This document shows positions 56,566 to 64,000 of a stretch of DNA of 64,000 nucleotides, piece after piece (within the stretch, counting starts at the first letter, position 1; each line of letters begins with the position of its first letter). Source of the DNA: Klebsiella aerogenes (GTDB lineage Bacteria; Pseudomonadota; Gammaproteobacteria; Enterobacterales; Enterobacteriaceae); assembly GCA_029027985.1 (NCBI GenBank), contig CP119076.1:1798001-1862000 (forward strand). Reading direction: 5' to 3'. The notes below the pieces were generated by a model. It was given only the letters and a program-made list of their open reading frames with translations. It ran no database searches and was not told the origin of the DNA. The position numbers were made by a program, and so were the translations under genes.

Positions 56566-57426
56566 AACAATATCCTTATTTACCTGGAAGGGGGGATGAC
56601 GCCCGTGACTATCTTGCAAAGACGGATTGTGCAGGCGCAACATGATTGGCAGAAAAATAAATTATGCGCTTTCCATATGCGCTCGGTCATTAATTTATCG
56701 CTACCAATAAAATAAGAATACATCCATGTAGAGAATAAGAAAACTCTCAAGGCCGCTAATTTACGCTTTGTTACAACATCATCTTTATTGCTTGTTTTGA
56801 TTGGGTATTAATGTTTTTTAATTAATTGATTTCTAATAACTTTGTTTTTCTGTTGTTTGTCGTAGAGCTCATTGATTTATATTATGAGGGTTTTTTAACT
56901 TTAATTTCATATTTCGTTCATAGCTTGTTCATTATTCGGGAATGATGAGCAACTGAAAAATTTGTTGTAGATCATTTTTTGTTAATAGCTGAACGCTAAT
57001 TAATATGGCGGTGGATATGCCGGGGAAATGCTTGTGACTGATAGAAAGCGCTAAAAAGTGTATGAATATTAATTAAAATAACTGATCGGATCTGAGCAGC
57101 TTAACGTGTACTGGCGGTTTTCAACCCTCACCCCAGCCTGACCACAAGGATAAGTCTGCTGATGATATGGATTATTTAGCTATATCATTTGCTAATTGTC
57201 TGACAATTGGCGCTTTTTTTATGTCATTTTTTGCTGAATTTATGTACGCAATTACTGTAATTCTGCGGTGTGATGACGCTCTCGTATGGATAAATAATTT
57301 CCAGTTAAAACTAATTCAACAACGGCAAAGTTGATTGCGTTATTTCTAATGCCTTGTTTTAAGACTGATAAAAATTTTAAGTTCGATTTTTCCCTACATA
57401 AAAGCGAATGAAAGCTGGAGTTTACC
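56566..57426. other. long regulatory region before araFGH
   Basis: 860 bases, AT-rich, with no supported gene. The second half holds an AraC site (57166-57182). A CRP-like half-site TGTGA at 57269-57273 has a poor second half. The first half shows nothing I can name. Confidence 0.45.
57166..57182. promoter_or_regulatory. AraC half-site upstream of araF
   Basis: TATGGA-TTATTTA-GCTA is a perfect reverse complement of the AraC consensus TAGC-N7-TCCATA. A second TATGGA at 57285-57290 lacks the GCTA partner. It lies about 245 bases before the araF start. Confidence 0.75.
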
Positions 57427-58407
57427 ATGCACAAATTTACTAAGGCGCTAGCGGCCATTGGTCTCGCAGCGGTTATGTCACAATCAGCTATGGCGGAAAC
57501 CCTCAAGCTCGGTTTCCTAGTGAAACAACCGGAAGAGCCGTGGTTCCAGACGGAGTGGAAATTCGCGGATAAAGCCGGGAAGGATTTGGGTTTTGATGTT
57601 ATTAAAATCGCGGTGCCGGACGGCGAGAAGACCCTCAATGCGATCGACAGCCTGGCGGCCAGCGGCGCCAAGGGATTTGTCATCTGTACTCCGGATCCCA
57701 AGCTGGGCGCGGCGATTGTCGCGAAAGCTCGCGGCTATGATATGAAAGTTATCACTGTTGACGATCAGTTTGTTAATGCCAAAGGCAAGCCGATGGAGAG
57801 CGTGCCGTTGGTGATGATGGCTGCCAGCGAAATCGGCGCCCGTCAGGGGCAAGAGCTGTATAAAGAGATGCAAAAGCGCGGTTGGGATGTGAAAGATACC
57901 GGCGTGATGGCGATTACTGCCGATGAACTGGATACAGCGCGCCGCCGTACTACTGGCTCCATTGACGCGCTGAAAGCGGCCGGTTTCCCGGAAAAACAGA
58001 TTTATCGCGTACCGACCAAATCTAACGATATCCCTGGCGCATTCGATGCCGGTAACTCGATGCTGGTTCAGCACCCACAGGTCAAACACTGGTTAATTGT
58101 CGGGATGAACGATAACACCGTACTGGGCGGCGTCCGCGCCACCGAAGGTCAGGGCTTTAAAGCGCCAGATGTCATCGGTATCGGCATTAATGGCGTCGAT
58201 GCGGTGAACGAACTGTCCAAAGCGCAGCCGACGGGGTTCTATGGTTCTCTGCTGCCAAGCCCGGATATCCACGGCTATAAAACGAGCGAAATGCTTTACA
58301 ACTGGGTCACTAAAGGCACCGAACCGCCGAAATTTACCGCGGTGACCGATGTCGTGTTGATCACTCGCGACAACTTTAAGCAAGAGCTGGCGAAAAAAGG
58401 GCTGTAA
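57427..58407 (+). CDS. araF: L-arabinose-binding periplasmic protein AraF
   Basis: The receptor of the high-affinity AraFGH importer. The 326-residue protein has a signal peptide ending QSAMA|ETLKLGFLVKQPEEPWF and the sugar-binding pattern of the family (VITVDDQF, TADELDTARRRTTG, GMNDNTVLGGVRATEGQG). CTGGAG precedes the ATG. It starts the operon araF-araG-araH. Confidence 0.96.
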   Translation: MHKFTKALAAIGLAAVMSQSAMAETLKLGFLVKQPEEPWFQTEWKFADKAGKDLGFDVIKIAVPDGEKTLNAIDSLAASGAKGFVICTPDPKLGAAIVAKARGYDMKVITVDDQFVNAKGKPMESVPLVMMAASEIGARQGQELYKEMQKRGWDVKDTGVMAITADELDTARRRTTGSIDALKAAGFPEKQIYRVPTKSNDIPGAFDAGNSMLVQHPQVKHWLIVGMNDNTVLGGVRATEGQGFKAPDVIGIGINGVDAVNELSKAQPTGFYGSLLPSPDIHGYKTSEMLYNWVTKGTEPPKFTAVTDVVLITRDNFKQELAKKGL

Positions 58408-58468
58408 GGCCTGGCTGAATCTGCCTCCTGCCCCGGCGGGAGGCTATGCGTAGTAGAGTGGAGTCGTT

Positions 58469-59983
58469 ATGCAACAATCTACCCCTTATCTCTCATTTCG
58501 CGGCATCACCATGACGTTCCCGGGCGTTAAGGCGTTGTCTGATATTAGCTTTGACTGCTATAGCGGGCAGATCCACGCGCTGATGGGCGAAAACGGCGCC
58601 GGGAAGTCCACCCTCTTAAAAATTCTCAGCGGCAACTACATTCCGACTGCTGGCAATCTACAGATTGCCGGGCAGGAGAAGACCTTCAGCAATACCACCG
58701 AAGCGTTGAATGCGGGCGTGGCGATTATCTACCAGGAGCTGCATCTTATCCCGGAGATGACCGTTGCTGAGAACATTTATCTCGGTCAACTGCCGCATAA
58801 AGGCGGCATTGTGAATCGCTCATTGCTGAATTATGAAGCACGGCTGCAGCTGGAACATCTGGGATTGGATATCGATCCGCAGACGCCGCTGAAGTATTTG
58901 TCGATAGGTCAGTGGCAGATGGTTGAAATTGCTAAGGCGCTGGCGCGCAATGCCAAGGTTATTGCCTTTGATGAACCCACCAGTTCACTTTCTGCGCGGG
59001 AAATCGACAACCTTTTCCGCGTGATTCGTGAACTTCGTGAAGAAGGGCGAGTGATTATTTATGTTTCTCACCGCATGGAGGAGATTTTCGCGCTTAGCGA
59101 TGCCATTACCGTGTTCAAAGATGGTCGCTATGTGTGCACCTTCAGTGATATGCAGCAGGTGAACCAGGATACGTTAGTCCAGGCGATGGTTGGCCGTAAC
59201 CTCGGCGATATCTACGGCTGGAAACCTCGTGAATATGGCCGCGAGCGGCTGCGGCTGGAGGAGGTAAAAGCGCCGGGCGTCAGGATGCCGGTGAGTTTAT
59301 CGGTGCGCAGCGGTGAAATCGTCGGCTTATTCGGCCTGGTTGGCGCCGGGCGTAGCGAACTCATGAAGGGGTTGTTTGGCGGGAGCAAAATTACCGGTGG
59401 TCAGGTCTATATCGACGGCCAGGCGATCGCTATCCGTAAACCGGCGCAGGCAATTCAGGCGGGAATGATGTTATGCCCGGAGGATCGCAAAGCGGAAGGT
59501 ATTATTCCGGTGCACTCGGTGCGCGATAACATCAACATCAGCGCGCGGCGCAAACATATTCATGCTGGCTGCGTGATCAATAACGCCTGGGAGGCGCGCA
59601 ATGCCGACCAGCATATCCAATCGCTGAATATCAAAACCCCTGGCGCCGGTCAGCTCATTATGAATCTCTCTGGCGGCAATCAGCAAAAGGCAATCCTCGG
59701 CCGTTGGTTGTCGGAAGAGATGAAAGTGATCCTGCTTGATGAGCCGACCCGCGGTATTGACGTTGGTGCGAAGCATGAAATCTACAACGTTATCTATGCT
59801 CTGGCGGCCTCTGGCGTGGCGGTCGTCTTCGCCTCCAGCGACCTGCCGGAAGTGCTTGGCGTCGCCGACCGTATCGTGGTGATGCGCGAAGGCGAAATCG
59901 CCGGCGAGCTACGCCATGAAGATGCAAATGAACAGCAGGCATTGAGCCTTGCGATGCCTAAAGTTAGCCAGGCTGTGGCCTGA
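58469..59983 (+). CDS. araG: L-arabinose ABC transporter ATP-binding protein AraG
   Basis: This 504-residue tandem ATPase has an N-terminal Walker [13 protein letters not shown] (about 38-49), Walker [13 protein letters not shown] and H-loop YVSHR, and a C-terminal half with the degenerate first-site loop [16 protein letters not shown] and an intact [11 protein letters not shown] signature and [10 protein letters not shown]. It follows araF by 61 bases. Confidence 0.96.
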   Translation: MQQSTPYLSFRGITMTFPGVKALSDISFDCYSGQIHALMGENGAGKSTLLKILSGNYIPTAGNLQIAGQEKTFSNTTEALNAGVAIIYQELHLIPEMTVAENIYLGQLPHKGGIVNRSLLNYEARLQLEHLGLDIDPQTPLKYLSIGQWQMVEIAKALARNAKVIAFDEPTSSLSAREIDNLFRVIRELREEGRVIIYVSHRMEEIFALSDAITVFKDGRYVCTFSDMQQVNQDTLVQAMVGRNLGDIYGWKPREYGRERLRLEEVKAPGVRMPVSLSVRSGEIVGLFGLVGAGRSELMKGLFGGSKITGGQVYIDGQAIAIRKPAQAIQAGMMLCPEDRKAEGIIPVHSVRDNINISARRKHIHAGCVINNAWEARNADQHIQSLNIKTPGAGQLIMNLSGGNQQKAILGRWLSEEMKVILLDEPTRGIDVGAKHEIYNVIYALAASGVAVVFASSDLPEVLGVADRIVVMREGEIAGELRHEDANEQQALSLAMPKVSQAVA

Positions 59984-59997
59984 GTAAGGAGTCAACG

Positions 59998-60978
59998 ATG
60001 TCATCTGTTACTACGCCAGGTACCGCACGGTCCTCCTTCAGCTTCGGCAGAATCTGGGATCAGTTCGGCATGCTGGTAGTGTTCGCGGTGCTGTTTATCG
60101 GCTGCATGATTTTTGTGCCTAACTTTGCCTCTTTCGTCAATATGAAAGGGTTGGGGCTGGCAATTTCAATGTCGGGGATGGTTGCCTGTGGAATGTTATT
60201 CTGTCTGGCTTCTGGTGATTTTGATCTGTCGGTTGCTTCAGTGATCGCCTGCGCCGGCGTGACGACGGCGGTGGTGATTAACCTCAGCGAAAGCCTGTGG
60301 ATAGGGATCGCCGCCGGGCTTTTACTGGGCGCTGTCAGCGGGTTGGTGAACGGATTTGTTATTGCTCGTCTGAAGATTAATGCCCTGATTACCACCCTTG
60401 CCACGATGCAGATAGTTCGCGGGCTGGCCTATATTATTTCCGATGGTAAGGCGGTTGGGATTGAAGATGAGCGTTTCTTTACCCTGGGTTATGCCAACTG
60501 GTTCGGTCTACCCGCGCCTATCTGGCTGACGGTCGCCTGTCTGATCATCTTTGGCCTGTTGCTGAATAAAACCACCTTTGGTCGCAACACGCTGGCAATC
60601 GGGGGGAATGAAGAAGCGGCCCGTCTGGCGGGAGTGCCGGTTGTTCGCACCAAGATCATCATCTTTGTGCTTTCCGGATTGGTCTCGGCCGCGGCGGGGA
60701 TTATTTTGGCCTCGCGCATGACCAGCGGCCAGCCGATGACCTCAATTGGCTATGAGTTGATTGTTATCTCGGCGTGCGTACTGGGCGGCGTATCGCTAAA
60801 AGGCGGGATCGGCAAGATTTCGTATGTTGTGGCGGGGATCCTGATCCTCGGTACGGTAGAAAATGCGATGAACCTGCTGAATATATCGCCGTTCTCACAG
60901 TATGTGGTTCGCGGGGTGATTCTGCTGGCGGCGGTCATTTTCGATCGCTATAAGCAAAAAGCGAAACGCTCGATTTAA
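59998..60978 (+). CDS. araH: L-arabinose ABC transporter permease AraH
   Basis: The 326-residue inner-membrane permease of the ribose/arabinose type has about eight to ten helices with the motif GGNEEAARLAGVPVVRTK that couples to the ATPase and RGVILLAAVIFDRYKQKAK at the C-terminus. GTAAGGAGTCAACG precedes the ATG, 15 bases after araG. Confidence 0.95.
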   Translation: MSSVTTPGTARSSFSFGRIWDQFGMLVVFAVLFIGCMIFVPNFASFVNMKGLGLAISMSGMVACGMLFCLASGDFDLSVASVIACAGVTTAVVINLSESLWIGIAAGLLLGAVSGLVNGFVIARLKINALITTLATMQIVRGLAYIISDGKAVGIEDERFFTLGYANWFGLPAPIWLTVACLIIFGLLLNKTTFGRNTLAIGGNEEAARLAGVPVVRTKIIIFVLSGLVSAAAGIILASRMTSGQPMTSIGYELIVISACVLGGVSLKGGIGKISYVVAGILILGTVENAMNLLNISPFSQYVVRGVILLAAVIFDRYKQKAKRSI

Positions 60979-61072
60979 TTTGTCACAAACTTTAAAGTCT
61001 ACTCGCAATATGTCGCCAACGCTCGCTGCGCTGGCGACAACTATCAAAAATGGCGAGGCTGGTCACACTGTC

Positions 61073-61078
61073 TATACT
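61073..61078 (+). promoter_or_regulatory. likely RpoS-dependent -10 of otsBA
   Basis: CTATACTTA has the TATACT hexamer with C at -13, typical of sigma-S promoters, 63 bases before the otsB GTG. otsBA is sigma-S dependent in E. coli. Confidence 0.65.
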
Positions 61079-61089
61079 TACATGGCTAA

Positions 61090-63334
<2,245 letters not shown>

Positions 63335-63362
63335 CCGATCCGGCTGATGCTTCGGCATCAGC

Positions 63363-63785
63363 CTACTCCAGGGAAACCAACAGCACATCGACACCGCTGC
63401 TGCCGACAATATGCTTCGCCGAACAGGTCGCGCGGGAAAACAGGCTCTGGTTATGATTGCCGCAGATGACCAGATCAACGTGATGCTGGCGGCAAAAATC
63501 CTTCACGTGATGGCAAAGTTCGCCGCTGGCGATGGTCATTTTGTTGATAGGGTAATCCGCTTGCGCAGCCAGTTCATTGAGAAAACCACGTGTTTCCTCG
63601 TGCATGATTTCACGCAGATTTTCCAGCATCGGCGCGGCAAACTGATTGTACATTTCTGGATCCGTGGCCAGCGTGATCAGGCTGACTTTGGCACTGAGCG
63701 GACGGGCAATGGACACCGCTTTCTTAACCAGCATGCGGCTTTCCGGCGTCGGGGCGACGGCGACCAACAGATGTGAGTAGGGCAT
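63363..63785 (-). CDS. uspC: universal stress protein UspC
   Basis: The 140-residue Usp-family protein begins MPYSHLLVAVAPTPESRMLV and ends with the family block CGNHNQSLFSRATCSAKHI then VDVLLVSLE. E. coli UspC acts in UV and salt stress and helps scaffold the KdpD-KdpE system. It converges with otsA, as in E. coli. Upstream (63786-64000) E. coli has flhDC; the window ends before that gene could appear. Confidence 0.94.
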   Translation of the reverse strand: MPYSHLLVAVAPTPESRMLVKKAVSIARPLSAKVSLITLATDPEMYNQFAAPMLENLREIMHEETRGFLNELAAQADYPINKMTIASGELCHHVKDFCRQHHVDLVICGNHNQSLFSRATCSAKHIVGSSGVDVLLVSLE

Positions 63786-64000
63786 CTAGCCTCCTTGAGA
63801 TACGCAACGGACCTTTCTACTTTCTTTACTCCTAATTCCACTTCTCTACAAGGGTTATTCACCCGACTGAAAAACATCTGTCGCCAGGCTCGTAAAGTCA
63901 GATTTTGGCAGCATTCTCGCAAAAATGAGCATCGCTTTTGCTTTAAAAGAAACGCTGTTTTATAAATCGGTGACGCACGGTGGTCGACCCTTTGTTTTTT
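63786..64000. other. non-coding end of the window, uspC upstream region
   Basis: 215 bases upstream of uspC without a supported gene. Flagellar master operon flhDC would be expected within the next few hundred bases in a motile relative; its presence cannot be judged here. Confidence 0.4.

Overview
The window is chromosomal DNA of an enterobacterium close to Klebsiella or Raoultella. Gene content and order follow the E. coli 42-45 min region (yeeO, amn, nac, cbl, ldtA, mtfA, serU, dcm-vsr, dgcQ, dsrA, rcsA, amyA, tcyJ, sdiA, uvrY-uvrC, pgsA, tyrP, ftnA, araFGH, otsBA, uspC). Nac is near-identical to the Klebsiella protein as I remember it, and every flagellar gene that E. coli carries between these markers is missing. 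That points to a non-motile Klebsiella-type lineage. The assignment rests on recalled protein families, not on a search.

Region 1 (1-11.5 kb) is the tRNA-Asn neighbourhood. It holds four intact tRNA-Asn genes, yeeO (MATE exporter), amn (AMP nucleosidase), a small unknown gene, a membrane-anchored alpha/beta hydrolase, a Gate-domain membrane protein, an EntD/Sfp-type phosphopantetheinyl transferase, and then nac-cbl-ldtA, with a sigma-54 promoter and an NtrC site ahead of nac.

Region 2 (11.56-20.97 kb) is an AT-rich island between two copies of the 3' end of tRNA-Asn; the 17-bp core is the sequence used by yersiniabactin/ICEKp-type elements. No integrase is present. A five-gene operon on the minus strand encodes three UshA-type periplasmic 5'-nucleotidases, a Tsx-like nucleoside channel and a radical-SAM/SPASM protein whose cluster motif is altered. 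A zinc-ribbon, transposase-like gene is divergent from it across a promoter region with tandem CRP sites. This looks like a complete extracellular nucleotide-scavenging module and is the most unusual part of the window.

Region 3 (21.1-26.4 kb) has mtfA, tRNA-Ser(CGA) and a second, wrecked element bounded by a duplicated serU 3' end. It contains a broken integrase joined head-on to a tail-fibre fragment, an intact secreted alkylsulfatase and a small membrane protein.

Region 4 (26.5-37.7 kb) is core: an OmpC-type porin, yedR-like, yedJ, dcm-vsr, yedA, yedI, yodC, dgcQ, the sRNA dsrA, yodD, dsrB, rcsA with an upstream RcsAB box, and yedD.

Region 5 (37.7-64 kb) is core: amyA, the cystine uptake/D-cysteine cluster tcyJ-dcyD-tcyL-tcyN, a CoA-transferase-family gene, sdiA, yecF, uvrY-uvrC, pgsA, the tRNA operon Gly-Cys-Leu, a DUF805 protein, yecA, tyrP, yecH, ftnA, an RpiB/LacAB-like protein, an MFS exporter, yecJ, ftnB, araFGH, otsBA and uspC. 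The flhDC operon that follows uspC in E. coli is not reached before the window ends.
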